A stretch of 64,000 nucleotides of DNA from CAZLRH01 sp964562015 (GCA_964562015.1 CAZLRH010000017.1:8059-72058), one strand, 5' to 3'; numbered from the stretch's first letter, positions 25,961 through 34,567 are shown. The notes: a model not told the origin generated them from the sequence alone. Numbers and translations are program-made.

Positions 25961-26410
25961 ATGAATTATCTCATCTCAGTTTTGTTTTTAGTTCTGCTTG
26001 CCGGTTGCAGCAAAAATCCGGCTCAGCTTCAAGGGAAGGAGCGGCTTGATTATGTGTTTAAGCACATCGAATATCTCGGCGGCCTGAAAGAAGGGATGAC
26101 AAAAGACCAAATTCGCGTAAGCATCGGTTCGCCTGAAAACATTGATAACGACTATGTGTGGATGTATGCTGATGTTCCCTCGGAAGACGAAGGCAAGCAG
26201 GACTGGGAAAATATCAGGCAGCACGGAAGTAGTTACGGATTCTTTCTTACTTTTTATCAGGATAAACTGACCTCCCGGCCGACCAAGATTGCTGAGGACG
26301 ACCCACGTGACACACTAGCGCACACGGCACACCTGCCAAGCGACCAAGCCAATAAGTTGCTCAATGACGCACGCGCAAGGCACCAGCCGCCAGCTAGCAC
26401 CGGTCATTGA
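25961..26410 (+). CDS. BamE/SmpA-like lipoprotein
   Basis: A 149-residue protein with lipoprotein signal (MNYLISVLFLVLLAGC). The mature part begins with a helix and then LKEGMTKDQIRVSIGSPENID, the Gly-Met-Thr-x-x-x-(I/V)-x-x-x-(I/L)-G-x-P pattern of SmpA/OmlA/BamE-type domains, which bind outer-membrane assembly factors. Its role here is unknown. Because T3SS pilotins are small lipoproteins that escort the secretin, and none is otherwise annotated in this locus, this gene is a possible pilotin, but the domain points rather to BamE-like proteins. Confidence 0.72.
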   Translation: MNYLISVLFLVLLAGCSKNPAQLQGKERLDYVFKHIEYLGGLKEGMTKDQIRVSIGSPENIDNDYVWMYADVPSEDEGKQDWENIRQHGSSYGFFLTFYQDKLTSRPTKIAEDDPRDTLAHTAHLPSDQANKLLNDARARHQPPASTGH

Positions 26411-26807
26411 AAATCAAAATTAACAGCCCTCACGGACGGCGCGGCGGTGCGCCTGCTGGCGCGAAGTGCCAAAAAGGGGTCAGGTTGCGCCTGTCCCACT
26501 TGATGGCTTGGGTCGTGAGAAATGATCCGACTTGCTAGGTCGATAGCTTTCCAACCTCATACGGCGGCTGGCGTCGCGGGTGGACAGTTATTGGCAGTGT
26601 CGTGGTACAGTATGAAAGCCTTGGTCCATTTTTGGAGCGCGGCACTTTAGCCCGCGCTCCGTTTACTCGGGCAATCATCTTTTGCGCGGGCTAAAACGCC
26701 GCGCGCCGAAAATGGGGCGGCCGCCAAGCCGTGCCGTTGCCCGGCGCCAGACGCGCTTGACTGCCGCGCGGCCCTCGGGCTTTAACGGGGGGCGCATCCG
26801 CGCGGCC
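26411..26807. other. Intergenic region with inverted repeats before the GT9 gene
   Basis: About 397 bases with no plausible gene. It contains a REPIN-like pair of inverted repeats in its right half and a segment of mixed composition (GGGGTCAGGTTGCGCCTGTCCC) in its left half. No tRNA-like or riboswitch-like structure is recognised. The GT9 start is immediately downstream. Confidence 0.4.
26634..26704. repeat. REPIN-like inverted pair of REP-type palindromes
   Basis: Copy A (26634-26660) is an imperfect palindrome with GCGCGGC-ACTTTA-GCCCGCGC at its core. Copy B (26684-26704) reads GCGCGGGCTAAAACGCCGCGC, which on the other strand is GCGCGGCGTTTTAGCCCGCGC, the same core with two changes. The two copies are inverted and separated by 23 bases, the arrangement of REP doublets (REPINs). 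Such elements are moved by RAYT-type transposases located elsewhere. Confidence 0.6.
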
Positions 26808-27956
26808 ATGTTCCATTCCTTCCTCAGCGATGGTGAGAAGTTTTATTCCTGGGGCCAGCCGTTGGGAGCGTCGCTGCGCCACGTCCAGAAATTGCGGCCG
26901 GAGCCCGATGTGCCGTTTTACGCCGGGGAAACGATCAAGCCGGACGACTCCGTCCTGCTGCTGACCGGGACTTTCAAGGTGGCGCTGGGCGATTCGATTT
27001 GGCTGATTTCTTTCGTCCGCGACTGGTACCGCTGGCGGGCGCAACGGCGCGGGCAGGTGCGCGTCGGCGTGTCCGAAATTTCGCAGCCGCTGTATCGGGC
27101 GTTCCTGCCGCAGGCCATTGAGTTGTGCCTGCAAAATGTGCCGGAAAAGGAATTTCTGGCCACCACGTACAAACTGCCGGGCCTGCAATTTCCGCTGGAC
27201 CGGGGCGGCGGCATCAAAAGCTGGGCCATGAACCGAAGCATGGTGAGCTGGCTCTACCAAAGTTGCGGCATGGTCTTCGACGGTTTGCCCGATTGGGGGG
27301 AGTTTGCCCCGCCGGCCGTGCTCGATCCGCCCAAGGCTTTTTTCCGGCGTATCGGCGTGCCGTCCGAACCTTTTATCTTTTTTCAAGCCAACAGCACCAG
27401 CCGCACGCGCACCCTTTCGCCGGCGTCCCGGCTCAAGCTCATGCAGCACCTTTTGGCTCACTACGGCCGGCCGGTCTATTTGGTGGACACGGAGGAGCAC
27501 AACGCCGAACTCGCGAAATTGCCCGGCGTGCGCACTTTTTTCGGCAAATTGAGCGCGCTGGATGTTTTCACGCTGGGGGCGCAGGCGGAATTGATTGTGT
27601 CGCCGGATACGCTCGGCATCCATTTAGGCGAAGCCTTTCGCCGGCCGGCGGTGGGCATTTTGGGGCCGACGCCGCCGCAGCACATGGCCTGGGGCTACCG
27701 GGTGCCGGCGTTTATCTATGGCAGCGGGTTCTGCGCCAACCGGCCGTGCGGGCACACCTCCTTTTTGCCGCGCAAAACCAAGTGCCCCACGCGCGACCTG
27801 GAATTTTGCGCCGTCACCGAGGATATCGATCTCGCGCTGTTCGACCGGGCGGTCGAGCGCACGCGGGAAAATCTGGCCCGCGCGCACTGGACGCCGCCGC
27901 GCCCGCCGCTCAGCCTGCGGGAAGAGCCCGCGGTCATGCACCCCTTCGGCGCCTAA
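26808..27956 (+). CDS. Family 9 (heptosyltransferase-like) glycosyltransferase
   Basis: A 382-residue protein of the GT-B fold. Motifs include VLLLTGTFKVALGDSIWLISFVRDW near the start, FIFFQANSTSRTRTLSP (donor-binding start of the C-terminal domain), and LIVSPDTLGIHLGEAFRRPAVGILGPTPP, the GT9 signature. Four cysteines follow (C, then x5-C, x11-C, x7-C in the FCANRPCGHTSFLP...EFC segment) as in several GT9 proteins that bind a metal. It lies between the two T3SS operons on the plus strand. Its substrate is unknown; it could act on LPS or on a protein. The start gives MFHSFLSDGEKF. Confidence 0.72.
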   Translation: MFHSFLSDGEKFYSWGQPLGASLRHVQKLRPEPDVPFYAGETIKPDDSVLLLTGTFKVALGDSIWLISFVRDWYRWRAQRRGQVRVGVSEISQPLYRAFLPQAIELCLQNVPEKEFLATTYKLPGLQFPLDRGGGIKSWAMNRSMVSWLYQSCGMVFDGLPDWGEFAPPAVLDPPKAFFRRIGVPSEPFIFFQANSTSRTRTLSPASRLKLMQHLLAHYGRPVYLVDTEEHNAELAKLPGVRTFFGKLSALDVFTLGAQAELIVSPDTLGIHLGEAFRRPAVGILGPTPPQHMAWGYRVPAFIYGSGFCANRPCGHTSFLPRKTKCPTRDLEFCAVTEDIDLALFDRAVERTRENLARAHWTPPRPPLSLREEPAVMHPFGA

Positions 27957-27987
27957 CGGTCGAGCTTGAACTCACGCGACCGTTAGG
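27952..27987. terminator. Long perfect hairpin at the end of the GT9 gene
   Basis: An 11-bp perfect stem, CCTAACGGTCG and CGACCGTTAGG, with a 14-base loop, overlaps the stop codon of the GT9 gene. It could form a transcript hairpin, act as a factor-dependent terminator, or be an operator. No T-run follows, so it is not a classical intrinsic terminator. Confidence 0.4.
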
Positions 27988-28086
27988 GTCCTGAGGCGAT
28001 GCCCCCGGCTAAATTTACAAAATTGGATTTGCGCTGGCCCAAAACCATTCACTACCATCACGCTCCCCAAGAGCCCATTTCCACCT

Positions 28087-28443
28087 ATGAGCACCACTCC
28101 CAGTTCGTCCAATGTCGGTGATAATGACATTCTGCTCGTGCAGAATAAACCGGGGGCTCCGATCGTGGAGGGGGGCGTGGACCAACTCCTCGCGGACATC
28201 CGGCAAACCATGGCCATCGCCGATGCCGCCATCGACCGCCAGAAACGTTTTAACCAGGCCTTTCTCGAGGCCGCGAGCAAGTTGCCGGAGAAAACGTTGC
28301 ACGGCCCGGTGCCGGATACGGCGGAAGCGCGCCGCTTGATGGAGATGTGCACACAGATGATGGAGCGCCACCTGCCCGAGGTTGCGTCCGTGGCCAAAGG
28401 CCGCCCGCGCCAGGCCAGCCCGCACCTGATCAACCGCGTCTAA
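28087..28443 (+). CDS. Small hypothetical protein at the head of the T3SS plus operon
   Basis: A 118-residue, mostly helical protein without signal peptide or membrane helix. It has a Ser/Asn-rich N-terminus and then VDQLLADIRQTMAIADAAIDR and RRLMEMCTQMMERHLPEVA. It is the first gene of the translocon operon, about 90 bases before the tip-candidate gene, so a secreted or regulatory role in secretion is likely. No known family is recognised. The start ATG follows a pyrimidine-rich leader (CCCATTTCCACCT) seen before other genes here. Confidence 0.62.
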   Translation: MSTTPSSSNVGDNDILLVQNKPGAPIVEGGVDQLLADIRQTMAIADAAIDRQKRFNQAFLEAASKLPEKTLHGPVPDTAEARRLMEMCTQMMERHLPEVASVAKGRPRQASPHLINRV

Positions 28444-28535
28444 AACGCCCGCCCGGCGTCGGAATAAATCCTGCTTTCCTCCTCTCCCATGACCACCCGG
28501 CGACTGGGCCGGAGCCAATCTTAACCTACCCGACC

Positions 28536-29204
28536 ATGAGTGTTAACTTGAATCCCAACGTTTTGCAGGCTTACGACCGCCTCCTGTCCAACACGGACCG
28601 CGCCCTGCGGGAGGAAGATCCCAACAAGAAGGGGCAAACGCCGTTAGGCGGGCCGGGGCCAATGACCTCCACCGGCACGCCGGTCGTCCACGCCACCCAG
28701 TCAGATATCGTAATTGCCTTTATCAAAGTGTCCGACCGGGTGACGCAGCAGCTCAAGGACATGCGCGACTGCCTCGACGAACTCAACAAGAAGGTCGAGG
28801 ACCTCGGCAAGCGCATGTCCGAAGCCTCCAAAAATGCCGCCAACATCTCGGGCGACAAGGACAACAAGCGCGGCGGGGCCGACGCGGCCGAGGAAATCAA
28901 GAAGCTGGCGGCGGAAATGAAAAGCCTCACGGTCACCCATGGCGATGTCACCATCAAGGTCGACATGTCCCTCACCGCGCCGAGCACGGATTCCGGCAAG
29001 GGCGGCTCGGGCTTCTCGAAGGACCAGTGGCAGTCCGTCTCCCAGCAATTGCAGACGGACATCAGCGCCATTCAAACGAACATAAAATCGCTCAGCAGCG
29101 ACATGCAGATCAATATTTCCAACTGGCAGACGTTTTCCGGCCAGTTGATCAAGGGCCTCGAGCAAATGGCCTCGGGCCTGACGCGCATCGCCGGCAACGA
29201 CTAA
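28536..29204 (+). CDS. Putative T3SS needle-tip or filament protein (SctA/EspA-like)
   Basis: A 222-residue protein with helical N-terminus, a Gly/Asn/Asp-rich middle, and a C-terminal helix with WQSVSQQLQTDISAIQTNIKSL and ISNWQTFSGQLIKGLEQMA, resembling the C-terminal coil of EspA/SseB and IpaD/LcrV proteins. Its position before the SycD-type chaperone and translocators is that of a tip/filament subunit. No single motif proves the assignment. The start follows CCCGACC, with no Shine-Dalgarno sequence. Confidence 0.5.
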   Translation: MSVNLNPNVLQAYDRLLSNTDRALREEDPNKKGQTPLGGPGPMTSTGTPVVHATQSDIVIAFIKVSDRVTQQLKDMRDCLDELNKKVEDLGKRMSEASKNAANISGDKDNKRGGADAAEEIKKLAAEMKSLTVTHGDVTIKVDMSLTAPSTDSGKGGSGFSKDQWQSVSQQLQTDISAIQTNIKSLSSDMQINISNWQTFSGQLIKGLEQMASGLTRIAGND

Positions 29205-29229
29205 TTTCCCCCCTTCTCCACTCCCCGCC

Positions 29230-29751
29230 ATGCCTACTGCAGCCCCCGCGAAGCTCACCGTCGAGGAATTGCTCGCCGATCAGGAATTGCGCGATGTCGC
29301 GCTTTTGTTTTTTGGCCAGGGCGGCCAGTTAAAAACGCTCAACAACGTCACCGACCAGCAGCTTGAGGGCGTGTACGACCTCGGCGTGCAGTTCTACCGG
29401 GCCGACAAGTATGACAAGGCTGAGCCGCTCCTGCAGTTGTGCTGCCTGCTCGATACCTCGCAACCGCGTTTCTGGCGCACGCTGGCGGCCACCCGCCAGA
29501 TGCGGGGAAATTTGACCGGCGCGATGGAGGGCTACGCCATGGGCTTGATTTTGGAGCCCACCAACCCCGCCAACTTGCTGGAGATCGCCACCTGCCTGAT
29601 GGCCCAGGGCGAATTGGAGCGCGCCAAGGATGCCCTGCGCGGCGTGGCCGACATCGGCGCCGGCGACCCGCGCCACCAGGCCGTGCGCGACAAGGCCGCC
29701 AAATTGCTCGCCGTCCTCGAACATTCCCGCGCCACGCCGGCCGGCCGCTAA
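29230..29751 (+). CDS. SycD/LcrH-type translocator chaperone
   Basis: A 173-residue TPR protein of class II. The conserved path is visible: YDLGVQFYRADKYDKAEPLL, CCLLDTSQPRFWRTLAATRQ, AMEGYAMGLILEPTNPANLL and CLMAQGELERAKDALRG, matching the SycD/LcrH repeats. It keeps the pore-forming translocators soluble. It is encoded immediately before the SctE-type translocator (12 bases) and after the tip candidate. Confidence 0.88.
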   Translation: MPTAAPAKLTVEELLADQELRDVALLFFGQGGQLKTLNNVTDQQLEGVYDLGVQFYRADKYDKAEPLLQLCCLLDTSQPRFWRTLAATRQMRGNLTGAMEGYAMGLILEPTNPANLLEIATCLMAQGELERAKDALRGVADIGAGDPRHQAVRDKAAKLLAVLEHSRATPAGR

Positions 29752-29763
29752 TTCTTTTCCACC

Positions 29764-31002
29764 ATGGGCCAGGAAATCCAATTGCACATGCCGGGAGTGG
29801 CGCCGGGGGTCGTCCTGACGCCCGACCATCGCCGGGAGATGGACAAAAAGCTCAAGGATTTGAAGGAGTTTTTTGGCGACTCGGTCACGCTGGAAACCAC
29901 GGAGACGCGCCCGGGCGAGCCGGGCGGAATGGTGAAGGTGACCATTCAAACCGGCAAACCCCCGGTGGAAGATGCGCGGGGCGGTGGCTCCGGCGGGTCG
30001 GGCGGCGAAGGCCAGGGGCAGGGTGGCCAGCGCGGCAAGACGGGCGGCTCGGAAATCATCGACATCGCTTTTCTCGAGGCCTGGAACACCGCGACGACGA
30101 CGGATGTCATCGCCCGCGCTGCCAAGGAAATGGTCCTCACTTCCGCCCGCAATCAACAAACCGATGCGGCCGAAGCCTTGAAGAAAATGACCGAGGCGAT
30201 GAATTTGAAGCCGATCATGAAAGTGCTGGAGGTGCTGGTGAAGGTGCTGGCGATTGTGGTTTCGGTGGTCGTGCTGGCGGCGTCGATCGCGGCGGCCGTG
30301 GCCAGCGGCGGTGCGGCGGCGCCCCTGATTGCCGCAGTCATCGCAGGCATTGGGATGTTGATGTCGGTTGTTTCAGCCACCCCGGCGGTGGACGCCATGG
30401 AGAAGTCCGCTCCGGGCATGAAAATCGCCTGGGATGTCATGACCATCGCAGTCTCCGTCGCCGCCCTGGGCGTGGGGGTGGTTGCCGCCGCGGCCAAAAC
30501 TGCGGCGCAGACGGCCGCCCAGACGGCTGCGAAAGTTACCGAGGAAGCGACCAAGAAAGCTCTGGAAACGACGCAAAAAGTGGTCACGGAAACCGTTAAA
30601 CAGACCAGCACGGAAGTCACCAAGGAGGTGGTCAAGCAGTCCACCCAGGAGGCCGCGAAAGAGGCGACCAAGGAAGCCCTGAGCGCGGCGAACCGCGAAC
30701 TCGCCGAATCCATGGGCCGCCGGTTGACGCTCGTGGGCAAGGGCGTCGGCGCGGTCACCGGGCTGGCGGGCGCCAGCTCCGCCAGCGTGAGCGCTTATGC
30801 GGGGGTCCGCGAATCCGAGGGCACCGGCCTGCAGGCGCGGGCAAATTTGGCGAATCGCGACCAGGACTTTTCCCTCAAACTGGCCGAGCACACGATGGAA
30901 ACGATGAAAGCTGTCACGGATTCCGCGCTCGCCATCATGGAGTCCTACTCGCAGGTATTGCAGTCCATGCATTCCTCCCGCGCCCTTTCCCAGTCCGTCT
31001 AA
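29764..31002 (+). CDS. sctE: T3SS major translocator SctE (YopB/SipB/IpaB-like)
   Basis: A 412-residue protein. Hydrophobic regions lie at about 157-206 (VLEVLVKVLAIVVSVVVLAA, then Ala/Gly-rich) and 222-245, the two-helix pattern of pore-forming translocators. The first 150 residues are helical with a Gly-rich linker (about 73-95). After the membrane region come long Ala/Lys/Thr coiled coils (TEEATKKALETTQKVVTETV). It is encoded right after its chaperone. The overall plan fits YopB/SipB, but sequence identity appears low, so the name relies on topology and order. Confidence 0.78.
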   Translation: MGQEIQLHMPGVAPGVVLTPDHRREMDKKLKDLKEFFGDSVTLETTETRPGEPGGMVKVTIQTGKPPVEDARGGGSGGSGGEGQGQGGQRGKTGGSEIIDIAFLEAWNTATTTDVIARAAKEMVLTSARNQQTDAAEALKKMTEAMNLKPIMKVLEVLVKVLAIVVSVVVLAASIAAAVASGGAAAPLIAAVIAGIGMLMSVVSATPAVDAMEKSAPGMKIAWDVMTIAVSVAALGVGVVAAAAKTAAQTAAQTAAKVTEEATKKALETTQKVVTETVKQTSTEVTKEVVKQSTQEAAKEATKEALSAANRELAESMGRRLTLVGKGVGAVTGLAGASSASVSAYAGVRESEGTGLQARANLANRDQDFSLKLAEHTMETMKAVTDSALAIMESYSQVLQSMHSSRALSQSV

Positions 31003-31024
31003 TACTTCAACCTCTCCCTTCACC

Positions 31025-32254
31025 ATGGGCCCCATCTCCACCTCCGCTCCTTTCATTCCCACCGGACTCACGCCGCGCGAAATGGCCGGCAAGCTCAAGT
31101 CGCAATTTCCCGGCTCGGACGTGCGGGTCGAGGGCGACAGCGTCGTGCTGATGAACTCCACGGACATGGTGCGGGTGCATTTCAGCGGTGGCCGCCTGGT
31201 GCTGGAAAACAAGCCGGTGGTCGAGGAATCCCGGGGCAGCTACAATCCCAACGCCAAGAACGATGCCGGCGAGGATGTCGTCACTATGCTGCTGCGGCTT
31301 ATTCAAAAACTGAATGAACAGCGCTCGAAATTGCAGTTGACCATGGGCCAGGCGAAATCGGATTTGATGAAGGGCGAATACGACTCCACGATGAAGCAGG
31401 CCGACAAGCAGCTCGCTGCCGCCGTGGTCAGCGGGGTGGTGGGGGTGGTGATGGGCCTGTCCTCCGCCGCCGTGCAATTCAAAGGCTTGGGCAAAATGAC
31501 CGCCTTGAGCAAGGAAGTGGATGCACTCGGCGCGAAAAAGCTGGAAGTGATGACCGGCGGCACCCCGGGCACTCCGCCGGGCACGCCTCCTGGCACCCCT
31601 CCGGGAGGACGCTCGCCCACTGTTGACTCGCCCACACCCACCACCGATGAGGGCGCCGGCCGCTCTTTATCCCGAGTGGGCGGCAGTGGCGGACGTGGCG
31701 GCTCGGGCACCGATATTGAAATGCACGACATGTCCACCTCGCGCACGACTACCCGGCCGGAAGGCACCATGGTCGAAGGCATGAGCCGCACCGAGGGTAC
31801 GCCGCCGCGCACCGGTGGCACCCCGCCGCCCGAAGGAGGCACCAGCCGGACTCAACCCGAAGGGGGCACGGGCGGAACCCAGCCGGAAGGCACCGGCCCG
31901 ACGCCGCCGAGCCGGGAAGAACTCGCCCAACGAACCGCGATTGCCGAAGAGCTTTCCACGCAACGCGACGGCAAATTGCGTGAGTATTTCAAGGTCGAGC
32001 AAAGCCAGCGGGCCATCGCCACGGTGCTCGACTCCGCACAAAAGGGCGCGGATTCGGGGGGCGGCATCATGAATTCCGAGGCCACCCGCGAAGGTGCCAT
32101 GGCCAAGTTGCAAGCTTCCAGCCAGGCCCTGCTCGACACTGCCTTTCAGGCGGTCTTGCAGCAGACCGGGGAGGCCCATTCCTCACTTACCCAGGCCGCC
32201 CTCAGCTATAACCAAGCGCTCGCGCAAATGGCCAACTCCGGCCGCATCGTTTGA
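31025..32254 (+). CDS. sctB: T3SS minor translocator SctB (YopD-like) with low-complexity region
   Basis: A 409-residue protein with one hydrophobic segment (about 131-152, AAAVVSGVVGVVMGLSSAAV), as in YopD/SipC-type translocators. Residues about 178-300 are low complexity and rich in Gly, Pro, Thr and Glu, with repeats of GTPPGT and EGGT types. The C-terminal helix (MAKLQASSQALLDTAFQAVLQ) is amphipathic. It follows sctE. The repeats are not typical of YopD; the function is therefore inferred from position and topology. Confidence 0.66.
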   Translation: MGPISTSAPFIPTGLTPREMAGKLKSQFPGSDVRVEGDSVVLMNSTDMVRVHFSGGRLVLENKPVVEESRGSYNPNAKNDAGEDVVTMLLRLIQKLNEQRSKLQLTMGQAKSDLMKGEYDSTMKQADKQLAAAVVSGVVGVVMGLSSAAVQFKGLGKMTALSKEVDALGAKKLEVMTGGTPGTPPGTPPGTPPGGRSPTVDSPTPTTDEGAGRSLSRVGGSGGRGGSGTDIEMHDMSTSRTTTRPEGTMVEGMSRTEGTPPRTGGTPPPEGGTSRTQPEGGTGGTQPEGTGPTPPSREELAQRTAIAEELSTQRDGKLREYFKVEQSQRAIATVLDSAQKGADSGGGIMNSEATREGAMAKLQASSQALLDTAFQAVLQQTGEAHSSLTQAALSYNQALAQMANSGRIV

Positions 32255-32285
32255 CGCGAATCCGCCTCCAGCCACCCTTTTTGCC

Positions 32286-32750
32286 ATGCTCTTGAGCGAA
32301 TATGTCCGCGATTTTTTTCGCGTCTGCGAATGGGGTGCGGTGCCCCCGGCGGACGCGCAGGGGCGGCATCAATTCACGGTGGACGGATTGTACGAGTTGG
32401 CGTTCAGTCCCGCGCGGGACAATGGCGTCATCTTGAGCGGCCGGGTGGCCGCGGCGGAAACCGGCGATGAACTGGATGCCGACGAACTGGAAAAGATGCT
32501 GCGTTTCTCCCTCGACGGGTGTGGGAAAAGCCGCTCCGGCCTGACCTTTGACGCCGCCACCCGCGAGTTGCTCCTCTACGCCCGGTTGCCGCTTGAACCC
32601 TTGGACGAGATGACCGTGCTTGATTTTGCCAACGGCTTTCTGCATGAGTTGAAGCTGTGGGTACAGCATCTCCTCGAAAGCACGGCCGCTTCCGCTCCGG
32701 CCGGGCCCGAACCGTGGAACCAAGGCCGCTGGCGTTTTGCCCGGCCATGA
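32286..32750 (+). CDS. CesT-type T3SS chaperone
   Basis: A 154-residue class I chaperone. Pattern: SEYVRDFFRVCEWGA, strands with FTVDGLYELAFSPARDNGVILSG, LEKMLRFSLDGCG, FDAATRELLLYARLPLEPLD, and final helix NGFLHELKLWVQHLLES. It lies between sctB and sctC, so it might serve SctB, SctE or a nearby secreted protein. Its stop overlaps the sctC start (ATGA). Confidence 0.72.
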   Translation: MLLSEYVRDFFRVCEWGAVPPADAQGRHQFTVDGLYELAFSPARDNGVILSGRVAAAETGDELDADELEKMLRFSLDGCGKSRSGLTFDAATRELLLYARLPLEPLDEMTVLDFANGFLHELKLWVQHLLESTAASAPAGPEPWNQGRWRFARP

Positions 32751-34555
32751 GGCGCTCTTTGCTCACCTTGGGCTGGCTGCTGGCCGCCGGTTTGGCTGCC
32801 GGCGCCGCCGACGCTCCCGCCTCCACGCCGGCGGCGGCGGGCGCGCCCAGTTGGTCGTTGCACGCGGACAAGCAGCCGCTCCCGGCCTTTTTGAAAAGCC
32901 TCGGCCAGTTGCAGGGCTTTCCCGTCGTGGTGGACGCGGACCTCAAGGGCGTCGTCAACGGCGATTTCTCGAATGTGCCGCTGGAAAAGGTGCTCAACGA
33001 CATGGCCGGAGTTTATGATTTTGTGTGGTACAACGACGGGCACACGATCTGGGTCAGCAGCCAGGACAAGGTCGTCACCCGCGTGTTCATCAGCGATCGG
33101 TACGAGGTCTCGCAATTGCTGGAGATGATCCAGGGCCTCGGGTTGCTCAACCCGACCATCCAGGCCAAGGTCGAGAAAAACAACAATCTCTTGATGATTT
33201 CCGGGCCGCCGCGCTTTTTGCAGTTGGTGGATGATTTGAGCCAGTCCCTCGCCAAGGCCACGCCGATCACCCTGGCCGACCGCACGAGCATCCGTTCGTT
33301 TCCGCTGACCTATGCGTGGGCTTACGATTTGGAATTCGGCTACGGCCAGACCAGCCTCAAGGTGCCGGGCGTCGCGACGCTCATCGCCCAAATCATGTCC
33401 AACTCCACCGTCGGCGGGAGCAGCGGCTCGCTGAGTTCCAGCGAGAGCCAGCCGCAGTCGATGAAGCCCATCAGTGCGGAGGCCGTTGCGCCTTCCGGCC
33501 TGGGTGCCAAGCCGGCCGCCGCACCCGCGGGCAAGAGCGACGCCAGTGCGTCCGCCTCCGGCGCGGCCAGCACGGTGACATCGCAAATCACCTCCTCCGT
33601 CACCGCCGATGTGCGCCGCAACGCCGTCATCATCAAGGACCGGCAGGCCGCCATGCCCCTTTACGAGGATTTGATCAAGGAATTCGACAAACCCGTGCGC
33701 GTCATTGCCATCACGGCGGTGATTGTGGACTTGAACAGCGCGGCGCAGACGAGCCTGGGTTTGCAGCAAGTCAGCGTGGGCTATGCCGGCAGTACCGGCA
33801 CGCTGCGCCCCGCGGGCACGGGCATTCCGGATAACCAGGTCACCGCCTCGACCTCCCTCGTGCTCGGCGATTTGAAAGTGCTGGCCAACATCCAGGCGCA
33901 GGTGGGCTTGGGCAACGCCCGCATCGTGTCGCAGCCCGCCATCATGACGTTTGACAACATGGGCGCGGTGATTTCGCAGGACAGCAGCTTTTATGTTTCC
34001 GTGCCCGGCACCTTTAATTCCAGTTTATATGAAGTGACGACCGGGCTGGCGCTGCGCGTCACGCCGCAAATCATTCTCGAGAACGACCAGCAGAAAATCA
34101 AATTGCTGGTCACCATCCGGGACGGGGCGGTGCAAGGCCAGGGCTCTTCGGTGCAGGGCATTCCGCAGACCACGGAGAATTTCATCAACACGCAGGCGGT
34201 CATTCTGGAAGGCCAAAGCCTCCTCATCGGCGGCATTTACCGTTCGACGGAGAAGGCGTCGGAGACCGGCGTGCCCTGGCTGAAGGACGTGCCGGTGCTG
34301 GGGTATTTGTTCAAGACCTCGACCACGGAACATAGCCAGGTGGAACGCGCTTACCTCATCACGCCGCGTATTGTGGAACTGAATGCCGCGAACCAAAACG
34401 CCCAGGATTTCAAGTTGCTCATTCCCACGGCGGAGCCGGATCCCGTGCTGACGCCCAAGCCCTTTTACAGTATTCCGAAATATCCGCCGGGCCCGAATGC
34501 GGCGCCCGGCGCGTCGTCGGCGCCGGTGCCCATGCCGCACATTTTTAAACCCTAG
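32747..34555 (+). CDS. sctC: T3SS outer-membrane secretin SctC
   Basis: A 602-residue secretin. A signal peptide (MRRSLLTLGWLLAAGLAAGA) precedes N-domains, here LPAFLKSLGQLQGFPVVVDADLKGV and an N1-type RSFPLTYAWAYDLEF region, with a Ser/Ala-rich insert around residues 220-280. The C-terminal secretin domain shows LKVLANIQAQVGLGNARIVSQP, then GLALRVTPQIILE, and GQSLLIGGIYRSTEKASETGVPWLKDVPVLGYLF. A Pro-rich tail ends the protein. It forms the outer ring of the injectisome. ATGA coupling to the preceding chaperone. Confidence 0.95.
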   Translation: MRRSLLTLGWLLAAGLAAGAADAPASTPAAAGAPSWSLHADKQPLPAFLKSLGQLQGFPVVVDADLKGVVNGDFSNVPLEKVLNDMAGVYDFVWYNDGHTIWVSSQDKVVTRVFISDRYEVSQLLEMIQGLGLLNPTIQAKVEKNNNLLMISGPPRFLQLVDDLSQSLAKATPITLADRTSIRSFPLTYAWAYDLEFGYGQTSLKVPGVATLIAQIMSNSTVGGSSGSLSSSESQPQSMKPISAEAVAPSGLGAKPAAAPAGKSDASASASGAASTVTSQITSSVTADVRRNAVIIKDRQAAMPLYEDLIKEFDKPVRVIAITAVIVDLNSAAQTSLGLQQVSVGYAGSTGTLRPAGTGIPDNQVTASTSLVLGDLKVLANIQAQVGLGNARIVSQPAIMTFDNMGAVISQDSSFYVSVPGTFNSSLYEVTTGLALRVTPQIILENDQQKIKLLVTIRDGAVQGQGSSVQGIPQTTENFINTQAVILEGQSLLIGGIYRSTEKASETGVPWLKDVPVLGYLFKTSTTEHSQVERAYLITPRIVELNAANQNAQDFKLLIPTAEPDPVLTPKPFYSIPKYPPGPNAAPGASSAPVPMPHIFKP

Positions 34556-34567
34556 GCCCGCGTCGCC

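Noticed and set aside
28087..28443. Calling the 118-residue protein a tip or chaperone
   Set aside because: No motif or size match supports either; it is left as hypothetical.
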